A DNA stretch of 64,000 nucleotides, from the NCBI GenBank assembly GCA_949987705.1, contig OX465285.1, positions 2,418,001 to 2,482,000 of the forward strand, in the 5' to 3' direction. The notes beneath the pieces are model-generated. The model was not told where the DNA came from. It saw only the letters and a list, made by a program, of their open reading frames with translations, and did no database searches. Source of the DNA: Thereva unica. Lineage: Eukaryota > Arthropoda > Insecta > Diptera > Therevidae. Shown one piece after another: positions 10,166 through 23,200 of the stretch. A program made the translations under genes and the position numbers. The stretch's first letter is position 1, and each line of letters begins with the position of its first letter.

Positions 10166-11077
10166 AAAAGCCCCCTATTCTAACTTGTGAGGCTCAGTGA
10201 GAGAGTATGCTAGACTATCGTGTGGCCCCAAAGAGCTGATATTCCTCTGCCCTAGGCTACACAGTTGACAATTGTACCAATTAAATCACAAGTCAATTAA
10301 AACCATAACTTGTTGTCACAAAGGTCAAACATTTCCAAATTTTATGACTAATACGATGAAAATTTAAATTAATAACTTTCTGCATACCTGTACACTCCTT
10401 GGGATAAACCAAATATGTTTTATACATATATTTTTTTTTTAAATTGAAAACAAAATTAATTTTTTTTAAATACAAAGTAATTGAAATTTTATTTTTTGTC
10501 TAGCATTCTGATACGGCATCGCAGCCCTTTATCGCCAACGCTCAAATGACTGCACACCGTTCTTTATACCTTTAGAGAATCATTTAATCTGATCCTTAAT
10601 TTCTTAACTATAGAAATATCTAAATTTTATGCTTATGAATAAAAAGATCTACTCGTATCTCTCTGTATGCCTTGTTCAATTTTTCTATGAGGATGTGTGT
10701 GTATGTACTGTGTGTCATTACTACTACAAAAAGGTTTCTCTTTCTTTCTTAATAAATGAACACAAATAAAATAATAAAACAAAAACAAAAAATCTTACTC
10801 CTAACTCACTCGATACGTACACATAAAACATAATTTATTTTTTTTTTTTGTGCAGAAAAATTGTTATAAATTTTGTTAATATTTTTCTGTTTCCGATTGA
10901 TGAAATTAACTGAAACAAGCTAATTGGAATATAAAAAAGGGTTTGTGTTCTCATCACACACTATTTTTTTTTATATTATTAAGGGGGCCGTACATTGAAA
11001 TATTTTGTTTTTGTTGTGTTGTGTGTTTTCTCTTTTATACAAACATATTACAGATGCCTAGAGTTTATTATTTTGAT
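10166..11077. other. Downstream flank of tgo (probable 3' UTR region)
   Basis: AT-rich sequence immediately 3' of the tgo stop on the minus strand. AATAAA hexamers occur on the minus strand right at and after the stop (the stop TAA itself sits inside one) and again further down, so the polyadenylation site cannot be chosen by eye. No other gene is recognised. Confidence 0.4.
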
Positions 11078-11292
11078 TTATTCAAAGGTAGCATTAAACA
11101 TATTTATATTGAGGTCCTCGAATGATGTTGTTCCTGTTTGATCGAGCATTTGCAGCATATCAGATAGTTCCTGACCTTGTGGCTGTCCTTGGACATGAGG
11201 TTGAGATTGTGCAACTGATGGATGACTACCGGAACCACTTGATCCTGGGCCGGGATCGGCTGTTTGTCCTGAGTTTTGCCAGCCCCATATTG
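11078..11292 (-). CDS. tgo: tgo last exon, C-terminal activation region
   Basis: Acceptor CTTACAG at 11,293 onward, stop TAA at 11,078-11,080. It encodes residues ~556-626. [14 protein letters not shown] is followed by a G/S/Q-rich stretch and the conserved C-terminal block [16 protein letters not shown]...FEDLNINMF. In ARNT proteins this end carries transactivation function. Confidence 0.95.
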
Positions 11293-14200
11293 CTGTAAGA
11301 TTTTATTGTTTAGTTTCGAATCTTTCTATTTTGTAATGCTATAAAAATACAAACCGGCGTTTGATTGAGATGCAGGATTTGAATGATAGGCAGGCTGCCG
11401 TGAATTTCCAGCACTCAATTGCGTATACGTTGGGCCACTTGGAGACCGGGATGGGCTCAACTGATTATATTGATATCCTTCGGTAACGGGTTGTTGCTTT
11501 AAAAAAAGTGAATGTTATTACCTAGTTTCATTAAAGAGTTATTACCTTGTTTCATTTTAGTTGAAAATTCTTAAATGCGTGGGCCCTATTGTGGTCGGAC
11601 CATTATCTTGTTCGAGCGAAATTACAGATACAAGTACAAAGAGCGAAGAAAACGGCGAAACAACTAGCCAAGAATTGAGCGTGGCTACGAGACGCGGCCA
11701 TCACGCGGTGAGAGTTTCCAATGGCAGTATCCAACAAATTCTCTGCGCTCACAATACCGGACGATATCGATGTAGAAGAAAGGCAATCATCGTAGTCCGT
11801 TGTGGGGGATGCAATGGAGTTGTGTCCACCCATCCGTAAACGGACGCAGCCATAGATCTCGGACAGCTGTCTGAACCTCGTCGATCAGCGAAAACGAATG
11901 AAACACGTCGATTTCGAACAATACCGACAATTGAACAAACAAGTTCGACAGAAAATGAAATCGGAACGAGAAGCGTATTGGAAAAACGTTGCGACACGAG
12001 TACCGGATGCTGCACCAGACAATTCGGCGGTTAGGCGGCAAAACAGCATAAACAAATAACAACATCTAAAAATCGGATGCAACTTTCGTGACATCTCTCC
12101 ATGGGCGCCTGCAGTGGTGGACAGTATTCTTCCAACAACTCTACAACCACGATCCACCACAAGGTCCAGCACCCGAACCGCCGATTATCGAACAGCCGAC
12201 TAATCAGTTTCTGAATACCGAACCGACAGTTAGGTGAAGAGGGCAATAAAATCGCTAAAAAATGGAAAAGCGCGGGGAATAGATCAAGTCGATGGACGAA
12301 AGAATTCGTTGCGGCAAGAATTAGACGAACTGTCGTCGTTTTTGTGAATTTCAAATCCACTTTCGATTGCATCGATTGAAACAGCTTGTAGAAAGCCTTG
12401 GAAAACGATCACGTGCCTTTGAAAATCATCCAACTTCTCTAAGTGTCATACGATGACTCAACCAGCAGCGTTCGTATTCGAAGCGATTTCCGATTCGAAC
12501 AGGTGTCGACAAGGAGACATCGCTTTGCCACTTTTCTTCAACGTTGTGATGGACGCGATTATGTGTGAAGCATTCGATGGACGACGCGGAGTTCGATACA
12601 ACAATTTCGTAACCGACTTGATGTCCGCCGTCGACAACCCCGTTTTCGCCGTCACGGAAACCGAAGCAACGGACATCTTATAAAACATTTCCCGCATCGT
12701 CCCGTCATACGGGTTAAAATCAATGCGGAAAAGGCCAAAGTGTTCACAATGTACGGATCCAATGGAACCCAAATCGAACAGGTTCCAATGTTCAAATATT
12801 TGAGATCATTGTGTGAGGAATAGAAAGTAGCATAAACGGCAGCATCGGCCAGGCAACAGCAAAGTTCGCCTCGCTCCATATCTGCCGTGCAAAGGACAAA
12901 AGACCTAAATGCAAAAAGCTCGATTCGAGTAAAACGAGTTTCAAGTTGTTTTTTTGTTACTTTCCGTAAAATAAGAAAATGCAAATGAAGTTTATTCAAA
13001 TTATCTAAGTTTAGATAATTTGAATAAACTTCATTTTCATTTTCTTATTTTACAGAAAGTAACAAAAAAACACTTGAAACGCGTTTTACTCAAATCGAGC
13101 TTTTTGCATTTAGGTCTTTTGTCCTTTGCACGGCAGATATGGATACGAGCAAATATTACCATCAAAACGAAAGTACGCCTTTACCGTACGTTGATCCTTC
13201 CGATTCTTCTTTATGGATCGAAAACGTGGACACCGCTCAAGTCCGACGACAACAAGCTCGAGGTCTTTCAAATCCGGTGCTTGAGGTACATTCTCGCTGT
13301 CTCTCTCCACGATCGCCTTCGAAACGAGGCAGTTAGACAAAGATGCGATCAGCAGGCACTGATCGAAAAAGACATACAAAACCGTCGGCTGTGGTGTTTT
13401 GGTTATGCTTGCCGAATGGATGATAACCGCTTGCCACGTAAACTTTTCTGGCGAGACCGTGGAGAATTCAGCCCTCTGGAGAATTGAGCGATCGGCACAG
13501 AAGAAAACCTGGCTAAAAAATATCGAGGGCGACTTAAAGAACCAACGATTATCAGTCGTCGAAGCTCGAGACGTCGCCAAAAATCGTCAAGAATGGAAGC
13601 GAATCGTGAATGGAGTTCGAAGCCCAGCGGCACCGACAACAATGTATCCGTTGCGGGGACGTCCCACTCGGACCGCCAGCTAACGAATCAAGGAAAAAGA
13701 AGAAGAAACCCTGTTCAAGCGATGAGATATATAGGGTTTAGTACAATAGCCCAATCGTACCTCAAAAAAAAGATTAGCTTCAAGGATACAAAAAGGTTTG
13801 GTAAAGACGAGCCTATTTAATAAGTAACGTTGATGTATAGAGAGACTGGTGATCTTCATACCATATTAAGAATTTTCAACTAAACCTACAGTAGTTTAAC
13901 TAAGCATATTACCTGCCGCAATGTCCAAGCAGCAGCAGCAGGTGTCGGCGATGTATTAGCTTTAGGTATTCGCGCTAAATGTGCTGCATTTGAGGGTGGT
14001 GCTCCTGGTGATCCATATCTGTAAGAAAAAAACAAATATTTTTGTTAAAATTAAATAAACCAAGAATATTTTCGCTATATGTTTTATTAATCCCTTCATT
14101 TACGTACCCTATTGGAGATGGTGTCGGTTCATACGCATATGGTACCGTATTTTGAGCACTGCCTGGACGTTGAACATTATTTTGTCCCTGAATATGAGGT

Positions 14201-17200
14201 ATCATACCATGAGCATTATAAACACCTGGTGCTGCACCTCCAGGTGGTGCTGTCGGGGTTTGATCTCGTCTACCTTGCAGGGTATAATCAACACCTGGTG
14301 TTGGGTATACATGTTCTGTATGTTCAGGAGTTGTGTTTTCGTGACCAGTATGTAATGTTCTATAACAAAAAATAAATAAATGAATATTAATATATTTATT
14401 TGATTAAAACAAATTTTCAATACTTACTTTCCTGAACTATTTGTGCATACAATATATTCAACTTCATTTGTATAAGGATTAAGAAATGCATATGCCTGTG
14501 TTCTTAACCAAACATATTCACGATTTTTCGCTCTAAATCTATACATAAGTGAAAACATTTGTCCCTTTTGCTTAAGAACTTGATCGAAACTCTCTTTCAT
14601 ATGGCTATGATCTTCCGGATGAAAAAAATCATAACAACTTTTACCTAAAAGATCGGTTGGTGTATAACCAAGTATATTCATAACACGTTGATCAACAAAT
14701 GTAAATTTTCCATCCATTGCATGACGTGAAATGAATTCCGATTGACTATTCGATCCAGCCATATCAGCATTATTAGATGTTGATGTTACTTGCAATCGTC
14801 CAATTGCAACTAAACAGCACGATGATGCATGTATATCATCATCGCTACGATCTAAATGTGATCCAGGATATACATCGGTGGGTGGCCATGTCTTTATATA
14901 TCCTGTACAATGAACTACAGCAAAATTTTGACCATCACGTGATGGACCAAGGGAATTTCGTTGTTTTAATCTATTTAGATGACCGGCTACCATACTTTCG
15001 GGACTAACATTACCAACTTTCATACGGCATATGAAACCTCTTCGTGAGCCCATTGCCAATCGCATTGTTGCTGAAATATGAATATTGAAATTGAAGTTTT
15101 GTGCTTTTAAATAAAATAAGAAGGTTCTTACATTGGTGGCCCTCTTTCTTTACAGTTCCTGTTTTTAAATCTAATATCCTTCCAGTATTTGGTGGCTCTT
15201 GTGTAGAGAGCTGCTCCCGTACCTTGTCTCGATCATCGGGATGTATGTGCTCGTATAGGCTTGTTCCATACCAATCAGTTTGTGTATAATTTAAAACTGG
15301 CGTTACAGAATCTGAAACGTATATTACTCGTCCCGAATCACATGATACTACGAACAAGAAGCCATCAGCTGCTTCCAGTATTAAATGCTTTAGTTCCTGA
15401 TCTGTTAGAAATGATGGCTTGTATGATCCATCGCTGCTTGTATTACCAGTACCTGAAACAAGATAAAAATTGCATTAAAACCAAACTAAAAAAAACTTCT
15501 TGTTTAAACGAACACAATGAAACGACTGTATCACACTATTTCCTTAATACCAAACCATTTAAATGTTCGTTTCCTACTCAAGCGTTCATTAATATTCCAA
15601 AAGAATAGTAGATCGTGACTATATACATATATATGAAAAAAAAAAAAATTCGCAATGTTATTTTTTTAATGTTTTTGTTGCTATATCCAAACAGAAGGAA
15701 CGTCAACAGAAATCAGATATTTCAAAGAAACATAAAACAGAAACGTAATGTATTTTTATGCAGAAAATAAAATGTAAATTTCTACACACCAATGGCGGGA
15801 TATGTTGGATATATATTTAAATATGTATTTTATTTCTATTTTATTTTTTCTCCTCCTCATTCAATTATTACGTTTTAATCTACAATTGTATTCACGGTGA
15901 GCGCGAAGGTAGAAAAACGAAACCCCCACAGCACACAGAATATTTTCAACTCGAGTCGAGGAGGATTGAGGTGGATACAAGAAGAAAAAACGTTATTCTA
16001 CAGAAAGTTGAAATGATTGTCAACTAATGAACGATCTTTCTTGGTCTTTAAAGCCGCCAACAACAACAACAACAGCGTCAAAATCTGATCTGATTATGTA
16101 TTCCGATGGTGTATGGATTATTTGGTGGACAAAAATGCTTTCTTTTAGCTTAAAGAGTATTAAGAAACGTGGCTTTGTGTTTTTTTTTTTGTATTGAAGT
16201 AGTTTTTGGTGTGTGTTTTTTGTTGTTGGTGAGTTTTATATAATATTTAAGAAGAAAATGTAACGATCGAGCACAATTTGATACTAAAATATAGTGAGCA
16301 AGGAAGAAATTAAGTTTGGTTATACGATTTGAACAAAAGCAACGATCACTTGCCTGCACAACGAAATTTTCGGACAGCTGATATGTTTCTTTCTACTTTT
16401 AATAAGATATCGGGTCCAAGTAATACCATGGCCACAACTTGTACCATTCTTTGAAGCCTCTTTACCTCAGATTTATAGACTATACCTTTTGGAACAGGGT
16501 CGTAGCCCGTCTAAAGGTTTATCACTCGGACTAATTTAGTCAAGCAAGATCACCTCTAACAACGAGATCCTGCTCCTCGCTCACGGGAGAGTAATAGAGA
16601 ACTTGATGTTCACTCGCCTAATTAGAGACAGATACTGCAGGTGAGGTCTTCCGTCCTTCCGATACTCCATAAGTGGTGATAATTAAAGGCGCAGTGTATG
16701 GTAATCAAGCCAACTGCTGATTTTTTCTATTGCGCCCCAGTAATGCTCTGACCGGTTTAAGCAGAGATCGCTTGGAGTTTACCAAACTAGTTGCCCTTCA
16801 GCTTTCGATGCTTTTCGCCAGAATGTGATTGTCTTGGGTACAACAATATAGTCCTGAGAACGAAAACTATGCCCAATAGAGGAAAAATTACATAAAGTAG
16901 CCAATTTGGGCACAATTGTAGAGGAAGGTCCTTAACAGCATACTAAAAATGTCGGGTGGTGGGGTGGAGCTAACAGAGAGGGGTGGCTTTAAAGGTCCCT
17001 TTTTCAGTTTTTCGTTAATAACTCGTTTGCTTTCTCCTTGCAGCATGCCTACATGAAAGGTAAACCGGTAGACACTGCTCTCCACTCTCTGGTAGCGGTC
17101 ATTGAAAAATGCCTTGAGTTCAAGTAGTTCACTTTGCCTGATTTCTTAGATATTGAAGGTGCTTACAACAATTTTGAATTTTCTGGAGTCAGGGGGGCAC

Positions 17201-20200
17201 TCCAGCGTTTAGATATTGACGAATACTCCGTTATTGATCAGCTGCTGAAGTCAGGATCATAAAGTCTGATCTGGGGCTTTCGGAAGAAGTCAGATGGGTT
17301 GGAAGAGGCACACCGCAATCCTATCGCCGCTTCTTTGGAATTTAACAGTCAATGAAGTGTTGATAATCCCAAGAAGGTCTGGGTGCACGACGGTGGCCTA
17401 TGCTGATGATATTGTGCTGATGGTGACCGGCAAGTACATCTCAACAATAAGAGATATAATACAAAGGGCATTGGACACTCTTGTTCATTGGGCTACTATA
17501 AAGGGTCTAGGAGTTAATCCAGCTAAGACCGAAGTAGTGCTCTGTACAAGGAAGCTTAGACTTCCCGATTTTCCTTCCAGACTCTGCAATAAAAGACTAA
17601 AACTTAAGAGGGATGCGAAGTTTTGGGTCTCATACTGGATGGAGGAGGCCAAATCTTTTAGAGAGAGCTAATAAGTCCAAAAAAGAACGTTCGGAGTGAA
17701 TTGGGGTTTTAAGCCCCGTATTGTCCACTGGTTGTATACAGCCGTAATCAGACCTATATTTATGCATGGTATATCGGTATGGTGGTCTGCATTACAGAAG
17801 GTTACCTATCGTAAGATACTGGAAAGGGTCCAAATAACAGCTGAGCTGTGTATTAGTACCCCAACAATTGCGCTGGGTGTCTTATTGTATCTTATTCCTT
17901 CGGAGAGGATAAAGGCTTCTCCAGCTGGTTCGCCACCGCTGCGGACAATCTAGATTACACTACACCTACGTTGACCTTGGAGAAAGCTTTTAATACCATT
18001 ATTCTGGCCAGAGATGGCTGGACAGATGCTGTTATCCCGACTGGATCATTATGTATCTACACAGACTACCGACCCGTAATTATATCTATACCCCAAATGG
18101 TCTACCCGACCATTGCTGCGTCTTCCAAGCGAAAGTCAGATGAACTTGCTAGACAGGAAACCGAAATGGAAAGGACACCCCACTTAATCCAGATGGGAAT
18201 GCTCTTAGCCACCTAGAAACTGGCTGAAAAATCAGCTTAGCTCGACCCGGGCTGAGATGGACCACTCTCTTGTTCAGTTGAACAAAAAAGAGATAAGTTA
18301 TGAATTGAAGGTGTTGCCAATAACTGTCCCTTTGGCTCGCACGCCGAAAGATTGGGACTTCCCCACAACGACTTTTGTAGAAGTTGTGGGAAGAGGATGA
18401 GGAGGAAACCGTCGCCCAACTTCTCTGTACATATTCAACCCTCGCAAAGAAAAGAGGGACCTTCCTCGGCTAAACTTCATGGATTGAGTGCGCTGTAAAC
18501 ACTGGTGTTCCTGACCGCTGTCGCTAAATCAAAAGGTCCAAATGGCTTGAAATAGCCTTAATTTTGTCCCAACGATAGAATGGCAGCACAATGGGCCTAA
18601 TGGTATCCCTAAGTGGGGAGCAGCCATTTCAACCTAACCAAACCTAAGCTCAGGTGTCACCCCTTATCCTACAACTCCGTAATGTCGTACATGGCATAGT
18701 GCAATGTCTACTAGTAAGCTTAGGTCGATGAATAGAAGGCGGTGTTGAAGGAGATAGCGATGGGCTTCGCGTTTGAACTCTTGGATGTGTATGTAAGTTC
18801 GGGAATACTGACAGGAAGGTTGTTGTTCCACAGTCGATTTGTTTTCGTTATAAACGAAATTTAAACCGGAGTGTGCGCGAAGATAGGGGCTGAAAGCTGT
18901 GAGATTGAGCTGAGTGGGCAAGTCTTGTATTGCGGGAGGCCGTGGAGGCATGAACAGAACACAGAACAGAATTGGTTTTAGAGTTCGATTCGAGCCACCA
19001 TATTTCATTATGTTTGGTGCGCAGCTTTTACTTTTAGCGATGCTATAGGACCTAGAGTTTGAACTTTGATATATGATTTTCTTTGGGGGGGTCAAGTATC
19101 TAGAAATAGAGACAACACGAATTTTGTGTAGTGCATAGTTTATCTTACTTTGAATGAATTCCTAGGTCTTTACAAAAAAGCGGAGATCAAGATATGTATG
19201 CTTAAGAAAGATATGTATGTTGTTTTAAGTATATTTTAACTACTGTGTTTGAAGTAATCCTTTGTAGTTAAATTGTATATAAAGAACGCGTCCTTTAATA
19301 TCAAAACTCGCAAATATTATTATGTTCATATATACATACACTACTGAAATTTTTAACAATGGAATAGAAGTTAGGATTAGCCAGGCTTACCACTAGCGTT
19401 ATAGCAACTTGAAAAGTCGTTGAAAAAACTCATTTATAATTGCCACTTCCTTATTGTACATATATACAAGCATATATATACACCAAAGGCATCCCAAAAA
19501 CCAAGCACTTCTTATGGGAGACATTACGAAAAGCTCTTAAAGATCTTCCCATTATGTGCTTCAGGAAAACTTTTTGCCAGTGCTCCAAAAGTAACAACAA
19601 GAAGAATTATTATACTCTACCGAGAAAGTTTTCATTGCTAGCTGAAGCTGCTGCTATTGCTACTGTTGCCGTGGTCCTTATATCTATATAGAGAGATAGA
19701 GAGAGATATAAATAATGTATATATAAGAGCCCAGAGAGATATGCGGCAACCAAAGGCAGCCAAAGTCTAAATGTGTGTCCCAAAAGCCCGCAGATAATAC
19801 AAGAGTTAAATCAAGCAACTCCCCCAGGTGACTTTAAATTTTATGCATGCTCAAGTGATAAGTACATTTAACACTAAACTCAAGCTCCACCAAGGCTATC
19901 CCATGTGATACTTTGCCATCTTAAAGACAAATTTCTTCGCCGTAAGAATTAGCGAATTTTGCCCTTTCTTCTAGCCTGCTTCTTGGCAAATCCACCTCCG
20001 GACACCCACCCACCCCAGCCGTTCTTGTTGTAAAGAAGTCTTGCCGCAGTAACTGTGGGGTATGGGGTGACTACCGGGGGCACCACTACCTAAGTAACCG
20101 TCTTGTACCTTCTCGCCGCCCCCTACGCCCGCCACCAACAATTCCCTGTGTTTATAGCATTTTCTCGTCGTCTTTCTACTTCTCTGACACTAAAGAAAGT

Positions 20201-23200
20201 TTTCAACTTTCTTGCACACTGTAGAGAGAGCCCTGAGAGGCAGTTAAGAGTACTACAGCGGTACTCCCAGGATATATCTTCGGGGAGCAAGCAAACATGG
20301 TTAAATAGTTGTTAGCAATGAAATTACATGAAAACCGTAAAATTAGATTATAAAACTTGAATAATGCAAAGTTTTTTCTTAAAAGGATTCATTTCATGGC
20401 CCCTCGGCATTCTGCTACTTTGCAGCACTTTGTAATTATTCCACTCCTTGTCAAGATTGAAAGATTAAGACGTTGCTGGCAACATACTCGCACTCAACAA
20501 GACACGGTAATGGGTGCATGCTTTAGCTGAATAGCTGGATAGGATCCTTGTAGCAATTATTAACTTCTTCTATGGTGCTTTATTTTTTAATTCGATTTTT
20601 TAACGTTGTTCCTCTTCAATTAAAATAATTATTCAATTCAACCACAGAAGATTGGTGAATAAACATAGAGTGTGTGCTGAATGATGAGGCAGAGGAGCCG
20701 CAGAGAGACAGGTGACGAGTGGGAATATAAAGCCGAGAGGCACTTTTATAGTGTGTAGAACTGTCCACAGTTAAATTCCTCTATTACACATTGCGTGGCT
20801 AATTAATTATTCAAGGCAGGTAGATTGCGGCATCCGGTAAATATCACTCAGTTATGGGCGGCTGACATTTTTGTGCTTTTCCCTCTCCCGCCCCGCCCCG
20901 GCTTTAATCTCTCTGTGTGTTTCAACTTCTTATTCAGCTTGGAGCCGAAACCGCAATTCTATTCAGAAGAGACATTCTTAGAAAATGGGCACTGCACCTA
21001 ATTTTTTTTAAGGTTTTCATTTTAATAAAATTTAAATACAAAAAGGAAAGAAGAAGAAGAAGCAGAAGACAACAATTTCATTAAAAACAAAACAAAACGA
21101 TTTCGTGGCCTTTTTTGTGGGTGAAGCAGAAGCATGAAGAAGGTTACACACGTTAAGGAGTGGATGGTAGAGTCACAGATTTTCAAGATTAGCTGGGGCG
21201 TATGTGATTTGTTGGTTTATTACTTTGTGAATCTGAAATGGCGACAGGTTGGTTAAATTTAAAACAAAAGCATAAATATGCTGGAGATGATTTTTAGGCG
21301 TGTTCATGCTCTATTTGGACATGCAACGAGGTTGTACTACTTATTTTTTAAAAAGTTTTACACCTTTAATGCCAAACAGATGTCCACTTTTGGAATCATA
21401 AAAGCAAGATCACTCCATCCGAATAGTTTGTTTAAGTTAGTGTTGTGTTTCTTGATCGCGTTTTGGCTGTGATGCTCTCTAGTTCAGCACAACTGCAAAA
21501 GACTTGTTGTATCTACTAAACAATAACTACTTGTGAGGCCTCCAATGGCTCAGCGAGAAGAACAGAAAGGTGGCAGCAAAGTCACGCACGTAAGCATCGG
21601 ATTGGTCTAGAACAAGCTCGTTGAAAAGATGTTCAATGCTGCAGGAGAGCACTGAGCAGGCAGGACGCGGTAAAGAAAGGGTCGCATGCATCACCGTGAC
21701 TGTGGAGCGAACATCTGACGCCTACATGACACAGCGACGCAAACCTGGAAGGCGTCCACTGAACTTCTAGTGGCATGATGAAATTGAGGAGCATCGAAGG
21801 GTTTAGCTCAAGGCAAGAAAGCGCTGCGAAGGAGGCAACGACACCATTATAGAATAAAGGGAGGCGAGAAAAGGACTAAAAAATGTCATCCGGAAGAGTA
21901 AAACTGAGCACTTCAAAAGCCATTACAAGGAAACGAATAGTAACCCATGGGGGTGTTTACAGGTTGGTGATACCTCAATTAAGGGTGAGCGTTCCTCAGC
22001 AATTACCTGCCCTGTAATGCTGCAAGGGATCTTACGGACCCTGTTCCAGTTCGCCCAAGTATTCCCAGCTTGAGAGAAGAAGTGTTCCCACCAGTAAGCC
22101 CACCAGTCAGCCTACAGGCAGATATGTCTTCTCTACTGAAGACTTCTTTCCATGAAGAGTTTACCCTGATCTTACTCAGATTAAGCACCTATGGAAACGG
22201 GGGTTAAGTAAAGTTTCGTTAAATCCAAGAAAACTCGACGAAACCAGTCCGGTTAAGCTGGGTTTTGCATATGTGCATGTTTAAGTACCTTTACTGAACA
22301 TATACCAATGGCGACGTAATGTAAAATTGATTATCTGTCACTTTAACCCAGAACCGTCACAGAAACAGCATCGAGTTAACTTGAGGGAAAAAGTTTTCTG
22401 TTTACTCAACGAAAACTCTACCTCGTCCCATGGAAACACAGTACTAAACACCATGGGCAAGCTTTGGAACGGGGCCACTTCTAGAGCCTGGTTAGCAAGG
22501 TTCGTTGAAGTGTTCCGGCTCGAGGGAGCCTTTTAAGGGTCACGTTGAAGAAGCCAGGCCGAAGTAACGCCGTTACGGGTCCTACGGGTCTGGACTCAAA
22601 CATCAAGGGTCGTGAGTTTACTCAGTAGGAATCTGATATTACCGTTTGGGTGCGGATTCCAAGAGGGGTCCCTTGTCTTAAACTTATGTAAGATGTTCAT
22701 CAAACCTCGTAAAAGCCTGCCACGTTGCATATACTGCACCGAGAAAGAGGGCAATCTGCTACAGGTTTTTTGTAGCAATGGGAAGAGCACTAACGTGCGA
22801 ACTAACTGCGGAATTCAAGGCTCCATCAACATTTGATGATAATCCTATGTTGACGCGACCAAGCTTAAACCTTGACCTACACGATGCGGTGAACGTTGGA
22901 TTCCAATGTTGGCTTTCAACGATTGAGTCAATACCCACATCAGCCTAAACGTGTCCAAATACGAACGTTGAAATGCACATTGGATGCTTGACATTGGACA
23001 CTCGTAGTTCGAGCATCTGCCACAAGATGCGTTCTGCCATAAAGCCTTCGACGTTTGAGGGTGTCCACAGCATCGTGTAGAGTCGGCTTTAGGAGAAGTT
23101 AGCAGGGCTATAAACCGGCTCAAAATAGAATAAGGTTCGGGTGCAGCAGCGATATGACAAGCTAAGTAAAGATATCCGGACCACTGTCCAGGCTGTCAAC

